DNA of 8,678 nt, taken from JAEHDI01 sp035455185 (GTDB lineage: Bacteria; Acidobacteriota; Terriglobia; Bryobacterales; Bryobacteraceae). The position numbers and the translations under genes are program-made. Position 1 is the stretch's first letter; every line of letters begins with the position of its first letter. The notes under the pieces were generated by a model. It was not told the origin of the DNA. It did not search any database and worked only from the letters and a program-made list of their open reading frames with translations. The stretch is from positions 1 to 8,678 of the forward strand of contig DATIFQ010000023.1 of NCBI GenBank assembly GCA_035455185.1, read 5' to 3'. Shown here in pieces: positions 1-7,220 of the stretch.

Positions 1-70
1 GCAGAACGGACCCATGCCCCCTATTGTTGCAGTTGCGTCGGTCTGGCGGGATGGGTATTTTGAGAGCGCG

Positions 71-1264
71 ATGACCGGAAAGGAACGAATCGCGCTGACG
101 ATGCGGCACCAGGAACCAGACCGTGTGCCGGTGATGTGCCAGCTTTCGATCGGCCATTACAATCTGAACGGCGGCTACAAGCCGCACGAAATCTGGTACG
201 AGACCGAGGCGTTTGCCGACGCCAGCGTGAAGCTGGCGCGGCGGTACGCGTTCGACGGCATCCTGGTGGTGCTGACGGGGCGGCCGCCGAATTATCTCGA
301 CGAGTCTGTCTCGATCAAGGCTGAAAACGATGGTGAATGGATCACGTGGCGTAACGGGGATCGCACGTTCATGCCCTGGGATGACATGCCGCACCACTAT
401 CCGGCGGATACGTCGAAGCCGGCGCGTGCAGACTTCGAAACCTTTGATCCGGATCGCGACCTCGACAGGGTGGACGAATACCTGGGGTACACGTGGAACG
501 TTCTGTTTCACATTCAGGACGTGCCTGGCAAACCGGACGCCGGACTGCTGCGGCCCGGAGAGATGCCGGACTATCTGTTTCGCGCGTTCGACCTGGTGAA
601 GGAGCGGGCGGGAGACGATCTGTCCATTCACGGGTCGATCTATTCGCCGCTCAGCCACTATTTCGAACTGTTTGGCTATGAAGAGGCGCTCACGGCCTTC
701 GTTACCGATCCCGGGAAGGTGCACGCGATTCTCGAGCGCTTGGCGGGGAACACGATCGCTTGGGGCCGCGCGTTGGCGGCGCGTGGCGCCGATGCGCTGG
801 ACCTGTCGTCGGCGTTCGTCGCTGCACCGTTTCTCAGCCGCGGCATGTATCGCGAATTTGTGGTGCCGTACGAACGCCGAGTAAACGAAGCTCTGCGCGA
901 GGCCGGGTGCATCGTCTACACGCACACCTGCGGGCGAATCGGGGACCGGATCGACCTGCTGGCGGAGACGGGAACGTGCGGCATTGACACGCTCGACCCG
1001 CCGCCGCTGGGCAACTGCGAGATTGCGGAGGCGAAGCGCGATTTCGGCGACCGCCTCTTCTTCAAGGGCAACATGAACTCAGTGGCCCTGCTGCAATACA
1101 CAACGCAGGAAGAGGTGCGAGCGGAGGCGACGCGGCCGCTGCGGATCGGCAAACCGGGCGCGGGTTACATCCTCAGTACCGCCTGCTCGGTTGCGCCGCG
1201 TGTCGAACCGTGGAAGCTGGAAATGCTCGCGCCACTCGCCGAGGAGATTGGACGCTACTCATAG
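71..1264 (+). CDS. Uroporphyrinogen decarboxylase-superfamily protein (probable zinc methyltransferase branch, not HemE)
   Basis: Predicted cytoplasmic protein of 397 residues. It opens with MTGKERIALTMRHQEPDRVP, the usual beginning of UroD-superfamily proteins of the MtaA/CmuA type, and this decides the start at ATG 71 rather than the in-frame ATG at 14. Only a weak GAGAG (62-66) precedes it. The HTCG motif (H285, C287) and a later Cys in LSTACS (C372) fit the His-Cys-Cys zinc site that corrinoid:CoM-type methyltransferases use to activate a thiol. The HemE signature near the N-terminus (RxPxWxMRQAGRY) is absent, so haem synthesis is unlikely. The family is known for methyl transfer from corrinoid proteins, but many soil-bacterial members have no known substrate and no corrinoid protein is encoded nearby. 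Next comes a debranching enzyme gene 73 bases downstream. Family is confident; substrate is unknown. Confidence 0.85.
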   Translation: MTGKERIALTMRHQEPDRVPVMCQLSIGHYNLNGGYKPHEIWYETEAFADASVKLARRYAFDGILVVLTGRPPNYLDESVSIKAENDGEWITWRNGDRTFMPWDDMPHHYPADTSKPARADFETFDPDRDLDRVDEYLGYTWNVLFHIQDVPGKPDAGLLRPGEMPDYLFRAFDLVKERAGDDLSIHGSIYSPLSHYFELFGYEEALTAFVTDPGKVHAILERLAGNTIAWGRALAARGADALDLSSAFVAAPFLSRGMYREFVVPYERRVNEALREAGCIVYTHTCGRIGDRIDLLAETGTCGIDTLDPPPLGNCEIAEAKRDFGDRLFFKGNMNSVALLQYTTQEEVRAEATRPLRIGKPGAGYILSTACSVAPRVEPWKLEMLAPLAEEIGRYS

Positions 1265-1322
1265 AAGCGCCTTGCCGGAGCGGCGCGCGGAGCGTACGCT
1301 GGCTCTATTTGAGGAATTGCCA

Positions 1323-1330
1323 GAGGAGGA
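1323..1330 (+). promoter_or_regulatory. Strong ribosome binding site that sets the GTG start of the debranching enzyme
   Basis: GAGGAGGA lies seven bases before GTG 1338 and is the best Shine-Dalgarno match in the window. The reading frame stays open upstream to 1191, inside the previous gene, but those 49 codons (rich in Arg, Glu and Pro) have no family resemblance. This site therefore favours GTG 1338 as the true start. Confidence 0.75.
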
Positions 1331-1337
1331 ACCATTC

Positions 1338-3437
1338 GTGTCCACCAGCGTAGCAGGGGTTTCGGGGGTGACTTATGTGGCCGAGCCAGGCCGCACGCAT
1401 CCTTTAGGCGCTATTCCAGACCGCGAGGGTGTTAACTTCTCCGTCTTCTCGGCGAATGCCACAGGCGTGGAACTACTATTGTTCGAGTCGCATGACTCGC
1501 CGTTTCCGTTCCAGGTGATCGCTCTCGACCCGTACGTCAACAGGACCTTTCACTTCTGGCACGTATTTGTGCGCGGCCTGAAGCCGGGGGCGCACTACGC
1601 GTACCGGGTCGACGGCCCGTGGAATCCCGCGGCCGGGCACCGGTTCAACCGGAAGAAAGTACTCATCGATCCGTATTCGCGGGGGAACACGGACGCTCTG
1701 TGGGATCGGGCCGCGGCATGCGGAGCGGACGACAACGTGGCGAGCTCGATGCGGAGCGTTGTCATCGACACGGCCGGTTACGACTGGGACCGCGACCAGC
1801 CGTTGGATCAGCCGGTGAACGATCTGATCATTTACGAAATGCACGCCGCGGGCTTTACCAAGTCCCCGACATCGCGCGTAAGACATCCCGGGACGTTCTC
1901 CGGAATTATCGAGAAGATTCCGTACCTGAAAGGGCTGGGGATTACCGCCGTCGAGCTGCTGCCGATTTTCGACTTCGACGAGGCGGCCGTGCTTCGCGTG
2001 CATAACGGCGAGCCGCTCCGGAATTACTGGGGATACAGCACAATCAGTTTCTTCGCGCCGCAGTGCGCATATTGCGTGGACCCGGCAAAAGGGGCGCACC
2101 TCACAGAGTTCCGCGACATGGTGAAGGCGCTGCACAAAGCGGGGATCGCCGTGATTCTGGACGTGGTCTTCAACCACACGGACGAGGGCAATCACGAAGG
2201 GCCGGTTCTGTCATTCAAGGGATTCGAGAACAGCGTCTACTACTTCCTCGTGCCGTGGAACCGGGAGTTCTACTTCGACTTCACAGGCTGCGGGAACACG
2301 ATGAAGTGCAACCATCCGATCGTGCAGAAGCTGATTGTGGAGTGCCTGCGGCATTGGGTTCAGGAAACACACGTCGACGGATTCCGCTTCGATCTGGGAT
2401 CCGTACTGGCTCGCGGTGAGGACGGCGCGCCACTGGCCAACCCGCCGGTGGTGTGGCAGATCGAGCTGGACGAGTACCTGGCCGATACCAAGGTGATCGC
2501 AGAGGCGTGGGATGCTGCCGGACTGTACCAGATCGGATACTTTCCGGGCAACCGGTGGATGGAGTGGAACGGGAGGTATCGGGACGACATCCGGCGGTTC
2601 GTGAAGGGCGAACCAGGTCTGGTTGGCGCGGTGGCTTCGCGCATTGCAGGCAGCGCGGACATTTACCAGCCGGCCGGCGAACTGCCGGTGAACAGTATCA
2701 ATTTCATCACGAGCCACGATGGATTCACGCTGAATGACCTAGTCTCCTACAACGAGAAGCACAACGAAGCGAACGGCGAACACAATCGCGACGGCGCGAA
2801 CGACAACGATAGCTGGAACTGCGGGGTGGAAGGCGAGACGGACGATCCGGCGGTCGAAGCGCTGCGCGCGAGGCAGATCAGAAACTTCGCCGCCATTCTC
2901 ATGCTCTCGCGCGGCGTGCCGATGTTCACGGCCGGAGACGAGATCCGCCGCACGCAGAAGGGAAACAACAACGCCTACTGCCAGGAGAACGAGATCAGTT
3001 GGTTCGACTGGGACCTCGTGGAGAAGAACTGGGATATGTTCCGTTTCTGGAGTCTGATGATCGATTTCAGAAAGCGGCACTCGACACTGCACGATCCGCA
3101 TTTCTTCCGGGGGAGGGTGAACGGGCGAGGCGTCGCGGACGTGACGTGGCACGGGTGCAAACTGAACCAGCCCGGCTGGAACGATCCGGCGGCGAAGGCG
3201 CTCGCATTCACGCTGGGCGGCTTTGGCGGCGATCCGGACTTGCACGTGATGATGAACATGCACTGGGAGAGGCTGGAGTTTGAAGTGCCGGCGGTTCCCG
3301 GGCGGCGGTGGAGCCGGGCGATCAACACCGCACTGCCACCCCCCGATGACATCGCGGAAGCGGGGATCGAGGCCGCCTTCGATGGGAGCGCATGCGTGGT
3401 GGAAGGGCGCAGCATCGTGGTGCTGGTGTCGGCATGA
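1338..3437 (+). CDS. glgX: Glycogen debranching enzyme, GlgX/isoamylase type (GH13)
   Basis: Cytoplasmic enzyme of 699 residues that hydrolyses alpha-1,6 branches in glycogen or related glucans. The N-terminal part (about 15-115, with HPLGAIPDREGVNFSVFSAN) is a CBM48-like beta domain. The GH13 barrel follows, with all four conserved regions: DVVFNH (275-280), DGFRFDL (347-353, nucleophile D352), IAEAWD (387-392, acid/base E389) and TSHDG (458-462, transition-state Asp D461). NDLVSYNEKHNEANGEHNRDG-like sequence after region IV and FTGCGNTMKCNHP (315-327) are typical of the isoamylase/GlgX subfamily GH13_11. A C-terminal beta domain runs from about 590. The length fits the family (about 650-720). 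The start is GTG, chosen by the GAGGAGGA site. No glycogen synthase or phosphorylase is encoded beside it, so the source of its substrate cannot be read from context. TreX-like debranching is the main alternative. Confidence 0.95.
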   Translation: MSTSVAGVSGVTYVAEPGRTHPLGAIPDREGVNFSVFSANATGVELLLFESHDSPFPFQVIALDPYVNRTFHFWHVFVRGLKPGAHYAYRVDGPWNPAAGHRFNRKKVLIDPYSRGNTDALWDRAAACGADDNVASSMRSVVIDTAGYDWDRDQPLDQPVNDLIIYEMHAAGFTKSPTSRVRHPGTFSGIIEKIPYLKGLGITAVELLPIFDFDEAAVLRVHNGEPLRNYWGYSTISFFAPQCAYCVDPAKGAHLTEFRDMVKALHKAGIAVILDVVFNHTDEGNHEGPVLSFKGFENSVYYFLVPWNREFYFDFTGCGNTMKCNHPIVQKLIVECLRHWVQETHVDGFRFDLGSVLARGEDGAPLANPPVVWQIELDEYLADTKVIAEAWDAAGLYQIGYFPGNRWMEWNGRYRDDIRRFVKGEPGLVGAVASRIAGSADIYQPAGELPVNSINFITSHDGFTLNDLVSYNEKHNEANGEHNRDGANDNDSWNCGVEGETDDPAVEALRARQIRNFAAILMLSRGVPMFTAGDEIRRTQKGNNNAYCQENEISWFDWDLVEKNWDMFRFWSLMIDFRKRHSTLHDPHFFRGRVNGRGVADVTWHGCKLNQPGWNDPAAKALAFTLGGFGGDPDLHVMMNMHWERLEFEVPAVPGRRWSRAINTALPPPDDIAEAGIEAAFDGSACVVEGRSIVVLVSA

Positions 3438-3470
3438 GGGGCCGAGCGCGGCCGGGTATCGGGAAAGTCA

Positions 3471-3478
3471 TGTAGAAT
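3471..3478 (+). promoter_or_regulatory. Possible -10 element (TGTAGAAT) before the sialate esterase gene
   Basis: TAGAAT (3473-3478) matches the sigma-70 -10 consensus at five of six positions and is directly preceded by TG. No -35 box is visible at the expected distance. A transcript starting near 3485 would carry a leader of about 20 bases that includes GGAGG (3488-3492). This is inferred from sequence only. Confidence 0.4.
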
Positions 3479-3503
3479 GCCTCACTCGGAGGCATTTCTC
3501 ACG

Positions 3504-4937
3504 ATGCGTGTGATTCTCTCATTCGTTCTGGGTGCGGGCCTTGCGCTGGCGGCGCCCGCCTTGCGGATCACCGGCGGGGCCGTCGACGACCAGGTGTTCC
3601 AGCGCGGCCCCGGAAACACGGTCGATATCGCCCTTTCCGGCACCGCGGCTGACGCCGACTCCGAGCCCATCGAGGTTCGCATCACGCGAAAGTTCATTCC
3701 GGTGGAGGGGTGGGACTGGAAGGTCTCAGGCTCGGTCCGGCAGGACCAGTGGAGTGCGGAGTTGCGCGGCGTGCCTGCCGGCGGACCTTACCGGATCGAA
3801 GTTCGGGTTCACGGGACGACGGTATCGGACAGCGTGCGGAACGTGCTGGTCGGTGACCTGTGGGTCCTGGCGGGACAGTCGAACATGCAGGGCGTCGGCG
3901 ACCTCGTGGATGTCGAACCACCGCATGAGCTGGTCCACAACTTCGATATGGCCGACCACTGGGTGGTGGCGGAGGAACCTCTGCACCGGCTGGTGGACGC
4001 AGTCGACCGTGTTCACTGGTCTCGCAACCCGCAAACGAAGGAACCGGAGCGGTTCGAGGGCGAGAGGCTGCGGAAGTACATTGCGGAGCGCAGGAAGGGG
4101 GCCGGCCTTGGACTGCCGTTCGCGGTGGAGATGGTCAAGCAGATGGGCGTGCCGATCGGCCTGGTTTCATGCGCGCACGGCGGGACATCGATGGACCAGT
4201 GGAACCCGGCGCTAAAGGACCAGGGCGGCGACTCGCTGTATGGTTCGATGGTGCGGAGGGTGCGTGAGGTTGGAGGAAAGGTCGCCGGGGTGCTGTGGTA
4301 CCAGGGTGAATCCGACGCCAATCTGAAGGCCGCGCCCGAATTCCAAGCGAAGTTCGAGCGCTTCATCGCCGCGGTACGGGAGGACTTCGGGCAGCCAAAT
4401 CTGCCTTTCTACTATGTCCAGATCGGCCGGCACGTCGCCGATGCAAACATGGCCGAGTGGAACCTGGTGCAGGAGGGCCAGCGGAACGCGGAGGAAAGTG
4501 CCGCGCGCTCGGGGATGGCACCGGCGGTCGATCTTTCGCTCGACGACAGCATCCACGTCGGGACGCAGGACCTGAAACGGCTCGGGCGGAGGCTGGCGAA
4601 TCTAGCGCTGGGCCGCACGAGACGCGGTCCCAGGCCGTTGTCGGCGGTGTTCGGCGACGGCATGGTGCGGGTTGTGTTCAGCGATGTCAACGGGCGGCTT
4701 ACGTCCAAGGCGCGCATCGCAGGGTTTTCGATTCACGACGCCAGCGGAGCGTCTGTCCCGCTCATCTACAAGGCACAGGTGGACCCGGTGGACGGGAGCG
4801 CGGTGCTGCTTTTCATCGGAGGAAAGCTGCCGGAACGTGCGACACTGCGCTACGGCGCCGGCAGGGACCCGTATTGCAACCTGAACGATGAAGCGGACAT
4901 GGCTTCGCCGGTGTTCGGACCGATGGCGATTCAATAG
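3504..4937 (+). CDS. Secreted sialate O-acetylesterase (SASA/SGNH-hydrolase family)
   Basis: Exported esterase of 477 residues, expected to remove O-acetyl groups from sialic acid or other acetylated sugars outside the cytoplasm. The start at ATG 3504 is preferred over the in-frame ATG at 3477. It has GGAGG 11 bases upstream and gives a clean signal peptide (MRVILSFVLGAGLALA, then APALRI). A beta-sandwich-like region (about 20-115) precedes the catalytic part. Catalytic signatures are GQSNM (124-128, nucleophile S126), GGTSMDQW (226-233), WYQGESDA (265-272) and DDSIH (347-351, D348 and H351 as the rest of the triad). The C-terminal 90 residues or so look like another beta domain. Soil Acidobacteriota and Planctomycetes carry many such esterases acting on plant or microbial polysaccharides, so sialic acid may not be the natural substrate. 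It follows the debranching gene after 66 bases. Confidence 0.92.
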   Translation: MRVILSFVLGAGLALAAPALRITGGAVDDQVFQRGPGNTVDIALSGTAADADSEPIEVRITRKFIPVEGWDWKVSGSVRQDQWSAELRGVPAGGPYRIEVRVHGTTVSDSVRNVLVGDLWVLAGQSNMQGVGDLVDVEPPHELVHNFDMADHWVVAEEPLHRLVDAVDRVHWSRNPQTKEPERFEGERLRKYIAERRKGAGLGLPFAVEMVKQMGVPIGLVSCAHGGTSMDQWNPALKDQGGDSLYGSMVRRVREVGGKVAGVLWYQGESDANLKAAPEFQAKFERFIAAVREDFGQPNLPFYYVQIGRHVADANMAEWNLVQEGQRNAEESAARSGMAPAVDLSLDDSIHVGTQDLKRLGRRLANLALGRTRRGPRPLSAVFGDGMVRVVFSDVNGRLTSKARIAGFSIHDASGASVPLIYKAQVDPVDGSAVLLFIGGKLPERATLRYGAGRDPYCNLNDEADMASPVFGPMAIQ

Positions 4938-4970
4938 CGGTCTCCGGACGCCTCTGGGTAGTTCGTAAGC

Positions 4971-4979
4971 TGATACAAT
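4971..4979 (+). promoter_or_regulatory. Extended -10 promoter upstream of the parvulin gene
   Basis: TGATACAAT contains TGn followed by TACAAT (five of six consensus positions), a textbook extended -10. No recognisable -35 box lies 15-18 bases upstream, which extended -10 promoters tolerate. Transcription would begin near 4986, leaving a leader of about 30 bases with the ribosome binding site TAAGGA (4998-5003) before ATG 5015. It probably drives the envelope cluster. Confidence 0.55.
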
Positions 4980-5014
4980 CGAAGATACTTCACGGAATAA
5001 GGACCCTCATCAAA

Positions 5015-5974
5015 ATGAAACTTCTTTTGTGTGCCGGGCTGCTGTTGCCGCTGTGCTCGTACGCGCAAACTGAGGGGACGGCCAAACCTGTGGCGCCTGC
5101 TCCGGCAGCGACACTGTCAACACTGCCTCCCAGCACTGTCGTAGCCACGGTGGATGGGACCAAGGTGACCGCCTCCGACCTTCAGGCAATCCTGCGAGCG
5201 TTGCCTCCCGCAAGCCAGCAGCAGGCGCTCAGAAGCCCGCGACAGTTTCTCGATCAATTCGGCCTGTTACGTAAGCTATCCGCCATGGCAGAGCAGGCCA
5301 AACTTCATGAGCGCAGCCCCCTCAGAGAGCAACTGGAGTACAACCGGATGGTCGGCATGGCCCAGGCTCAACTGCTGGAAGCCCAGAATCAAATCCACAT
5401 TTCGACCGAGGACGCCCAGAAACAGTACGAGGCAAACAAGGCCAAGTATGAGCAGGCGAAGGTGAAGGTCATCTATATTCCTTTCAGCGCGAACGCGCCC
5501 GCGGCGCAGCAGAGCAATGCGGAAAAGAAGGTTCTCTCCGAGGCAGAAGCGAAGGAGAAGGCGGAAAAGCTGCTTGCCGAAATCAAGGGCGGCGCCGATT
5601 TCGTGAAGCTCGTGAAGGAGCATTCCGGAGACCCGGTCTCCAAGGGTAAGGACGGCGACTTCGGCAACATTAAACGGAGCGACCGAATTCCCGAGGCAAT
5701 CAAGACGGCTGTATTCGCACTCAAGCCAGGAGAAGTAAGCGAGCCGGTCCGACAGCCGAATGGGTTCTACCTTTTCCGCCTCGAGGAAAGCAGCCAGCAG
5801 ATGTTCGACCAGGTAAAGGATCAGATCACGGCCGAGATGAGGCAGGCCCGTTTCAGTGAGTGGATGCAGTCCATGCAGAAGAGCATCGATATCAAGATCG
5901 AGAACGAGGCTGCGTTCGCTCCTGTTGCGCCCGCTATCCAAGCGGCCCCTCTAACACCGCCTGTGAAGCAATAA
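5015..5974 (+). CDS. Secreted SurA/PpiC-like parvulin with degenerate active site
   Basis: Exported folding-factor-like protein of 319 residues. The signal peptide is MKLLLCAGLLLPLCSYA, followed by a Pro/Ala-rich linker (about 20-40). A helical SurA-N-like chaperone region follows (about 41-147, with VVATVDGTKVTASDLQAILR), then the parvulin domain (about 148-258), recognisable by ADFVKLVKEHSGDP, GDFGNI and ALKPGEVSEPV. The C-terminal tail (about 300-319) is rich in Pro and Ala. In ordinary parvulins two histidines stand in HIL and GYHII. Here both positions are tyrosine (Y154 in VIYIPF, Y252 in GFYLFRL), and the usual Met and Phe of the pocket (MVPxF) read R224-I-P-E-A. Isomerase activity is thus doubtful and a chaperone role is plausible. 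TAAGGA (4998-5003) sits 11 bases before the ATG. Codons here look less G/C-extreme than in neighbouring genes, perhaps reflecting higher expression. Confidence 0.88.
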   Translation: MKLLLCAGLLLPLCSYAQTEGTAKPVAPAPAATLSTLPPSTVVATVDGTKVTASDLQAILRALPPASQQQALRSPRQFLDQFGLLRKLSAMAEQAKLHERSPLREQLEYNRMVGMAQAQLLEAQNQIHISTEDAQKQYEANKAKYEQAKVKVIYIPFSANAPAAQQSNAEKKVLSEAEAKEKAEKLLAEIKGGADFVKLVKEHSGDPVSKGKDGDFGNIKRSDRIPEAIKTAVFALKPGEVSEPVRQPNGFYLFRLEESSQQMFDQVKDQITAEMRQARFSEWMQSMQKSIDIKIENEAAFAPVAPAIQAAPLTPPVKQ

Positions 5975-5980
5975 CAGATC

Positions 5981-6592
5981 TTGCGTTCCAGTTCCGAATT
6001 GATTGCAGGTGTCGTCAGGCTGCCCCAGGGGTTCGACCGGCGAGTACGCCGCTTGCTTGAGCAGACGATGGCATGCCTCCCGGCGTTCGAAGGGAAGCAG
6101 GTCCGGGTCGTCCTGAGACCGGCGCTGTTCGCTCACCGGGGAACACTGCTCTCGGGCCTGGATCTGGGGGCTCCGGTGCATGCCGGATCATTTCTCCGCC
6201 GCCGTGAGATTGTGCTCGATAGGTCTTTGTGTGACGAGCCCTCCGAACTGGCGCGGATTCTCGTTCACGAGATTTTCCATTTCGTCTGGCTGCGGATGGG
6301 AAACCATGTGCGCCGGTCGTTCGAGGCCAAGCTTGCCGCCGAGCTTCAGCGAAACGCGCGTGGTGAGCTCGGCTGGTCTGCCGATCTGCGCAAGCAAACG
6401 CTGTCTTCGGGCGATGTCAGAGGGCGAAACAGGCGATGGCGGGAGTACGTGTGCGAGAGCTTCTGCGATTCAGCCGCCTGGCTGCATACGGGAGCCAAGG
6501 GCCACGATGAGTTCACCCTGGCGCCGCGATTCCGGCGCGCTCGCCGGGAATGGATGCGTCACTTCGAGGCAGCCGGGCGCATCCCTATATAA
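5981..6592 (+). CDS. Uncharacterised protein with HExxH motif, probable gluzincin-like metallopeptidase
   Basis: Protein of 203 residues that I do not recognise as a named family. It has HEIFH at 96-100 inside a predicted helix (ELARILVHEIFHFVWLRM), then a second helix with EYVCESFCD (E155, E159, D163). HExxH with a downstream ExxxE/D helix is the zinc-site layout of minimal gluzincins, so zinc peptidase activity is a reasonable inference. Small SprT-like folds are an alternative. No signal peptide or membrane segment is visible, so it should be cytoplasmic. The preceding gene's TAA is in the same frame and the first usable start is TTG 5981, six bases later, without a clear ribosome binding site. 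A later start (TTG 5999 or ATG 6068) is possible, but ATG 6068 would drop the basic helix GFDRRVRRLLEQ. Tight spacing suggests co-transcription and coupled translation with the parvulin. Confidence 0.75.
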   Translation: MRSSSELIAGVVRLPQGFDRRVRRLLEQTMACLPAFEGKQVRVVLRPALFAHRGTLLSGLDLGAPVHAGSFLRRREIVLDRSLCDEPSELARILVHEIFHFVWLRMGNHVRRSFEAKLAAELQRNARGELGWSADLRKQTLSSGDVRGRNRRWREYVCESFCDSAAWLHTGAKGHDEFTLAPRFRRARREWMRHFEAAGRIPI

Positions 6593-6593
6593 T
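6588..6593 (+). promoter_or_regulatory. Perfect TATAAT -10 element overlapping a stop codon, before the TlpA gene
   Basis: TATAAT matches the sigma-70 -10 consensus at all six positions and covers the TAA stop (6590-6592) of the preceding gene. There is no good -35 box. TTCGAG at 6563-6568 is a poor match at too long a spacing. Transcription would start near 6600, leaving a leader of about 12 bases. It could give the TlpA/DsbD-alpha/GT9 genes their own transcript inside the larger cluster. Confidence 0.45.
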
Positions 6594-6597
6594 TGAA

Positions 6598-6605
6598 AGA
6601 GGGAG
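6598..6605 (+). promoter_or_regulatory. Ribosome binding site supporting the TTG start of the TlpA gene
   Basis: AGAGGGAG, with core GGAG at 6602-6605, ends six bases before TTG 6612. No ATG exists at a suitable place, and a start any later would remove the lipoprotein signal. This site therefore decides for TTG. Confidence 0.65.
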
Positions 6606-6611
6606 ATTCCT

Positions 6612-7220
6612 TTGGCATCGTCGGTCTCACGCTGCGTGTCCGCTGTTGTGCTGTTATCGTGCTTCTTGCTCGCGGCTTGCTCGTCGCATTCCGAAATGGC
6701 AAAAACATCGGCGACTTCCGGGAAGGCGACGACGGAAGACCGCAAACCCGCACCGGAGTTCTCCCTGAAGGACGGCGACGGCCGGACCGTCAGTCTCGCC
6801 GGATACCGCGGCAAAGTGGTGCTGCTGAACTTTTGGGCCACGTGGTGCGGCCCGTGCAAGTTCGAGATTCCGTGGTTCAAGGAGTTCGAGCAGAACTACA
6901 AGGATCGGGGATTCGCCGTATTAGGTGTTTCGATGGACGAGGAAGGATGGGACGTCGTCAAGCCCTTCGTGGCGGAACTACAGGTGAACTACCGGATTCT
7001 GATGGGCGATGACACGACAGCGCAGCTTTATGGCGGCGTGAACTCTCTGCCGACGTCGTTCCTCATCGATCGGGAAGGACGAATCGCCTCGGTTCATGTG
7101 GGACTGGTGGGTAAGGGTGACTACGAAGATGAAATTGAGCGACTCCTTGCGGCGCCGGCCAGCGGTTCTTTTCGTCGCGCTGGTGTTGGCATGCCTGCCT
7201 TCGCTTTGGGCGCAAAGTAG
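6612..7220 (+). CDS. TlpA-family thioredoxin-like lipoprotein
   Basis: Membrane-anchored thiol-disulfide oxidoreductase of 202 residues, expected outside the cytoplasmic membrane. The signal ends in a lipobox L20-A21-A22-C23, so C23 should be lipidated. A Ser/Thr/Lys-rich linker follows, then an AhpC/TlpA-like thioredoxin domain (about 45-180) with APEFSLKDGDGRTVSLAGYR, the redox motif WCGPC (78-82) and the cis-proline loop SLPTSF (145-150, P147). TlpA/ResA proteins typically reduce disulfides in cytochrome c or copper-centre assembly proteins. The actual partner here is unknown. The start is TTG 6612 with GGAG upstream. The last 20 residues or so (ASGSFRRAGVGMPAFALGAK) lie past the normal domain end and are encoded in the overlap with the next gene's signal peptide, so they are probably a non-functional tail. 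Confidence 0.92.
   Translation: MASSVSRCVSAVVLLSCFLLAACSSHSEMAKTSATSGKATTEDRKPAPEFSLKDGDGRTVSLAGYRGKVVLLNFWATWCGPCKFEIPWFKEFEQNYKDRGFAVLGVSMDEEGWDVVKPFVAELQVNYRILMGDDTTAQLYGGVNSLPTSFLIDREGRIASVHVGLVGKGDYEDEIERLLAAPASGSFRRAGVGMPAFALGAK

Noticed and set aside
14..70. Upstream in-frame ATG at 14 as the start of the UroD-family gene
   Set aside because: The 19 extra residues have no family resemblance, whereas MTGKERIALTMRHQEPDRVP from ATG 71 is the usual N-terminus.
71..1264. HemE (uroporphyrinogen decarboxylase of haem synthesis)
   Set aside because: The N-terminal HemE signature is missing and the zinc-type HTCG motif is present.
1267..1300. Hairpin GCGCC/GGCGC, palindrome AGCGTACGCT and a possible -35/-10 pair (TTGCCG, TACGCT)
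   Set aside because: The stem is five base pairs with a ten-base loop and no T run, and the -10 match is three of six. This is not enough to call a terminator, operator or promoter.
1191..1337. N-terminal extension of the debranching enzyme into the UroD-family gene
   Set aside because: GAGGAGGA precedes GTG 1338 at ideal spacing, and the extension is an out-of-frame reading of the upstream gene followed by low-complexity Glu/Arg sequence.
1476..2195. Long minus-strand open frame of 239 codons within the debranching gene (and similar ones at 2211-2717 and 5276-5941)
   Set aside because: These are shadows of strongly supported + strand genes in GC-rich DNA, with no recognisable motifs and no ribosome binding site.
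3440..3453. Hairpin GGCCG-AGCG-CGGCC after the debranching gene as a terminator
   Set aside because: The stem is only five base pairs and no T tract follows, so it is expected by chance in GC-rich DNA.
3532..4215. 227-codon + strand frame inside the esterase gene
   Set aside because: It is Arg/Ser/Trp-rich out-of-frame sequence, while the other frame carries an intact signal peptide and catalytic triad.
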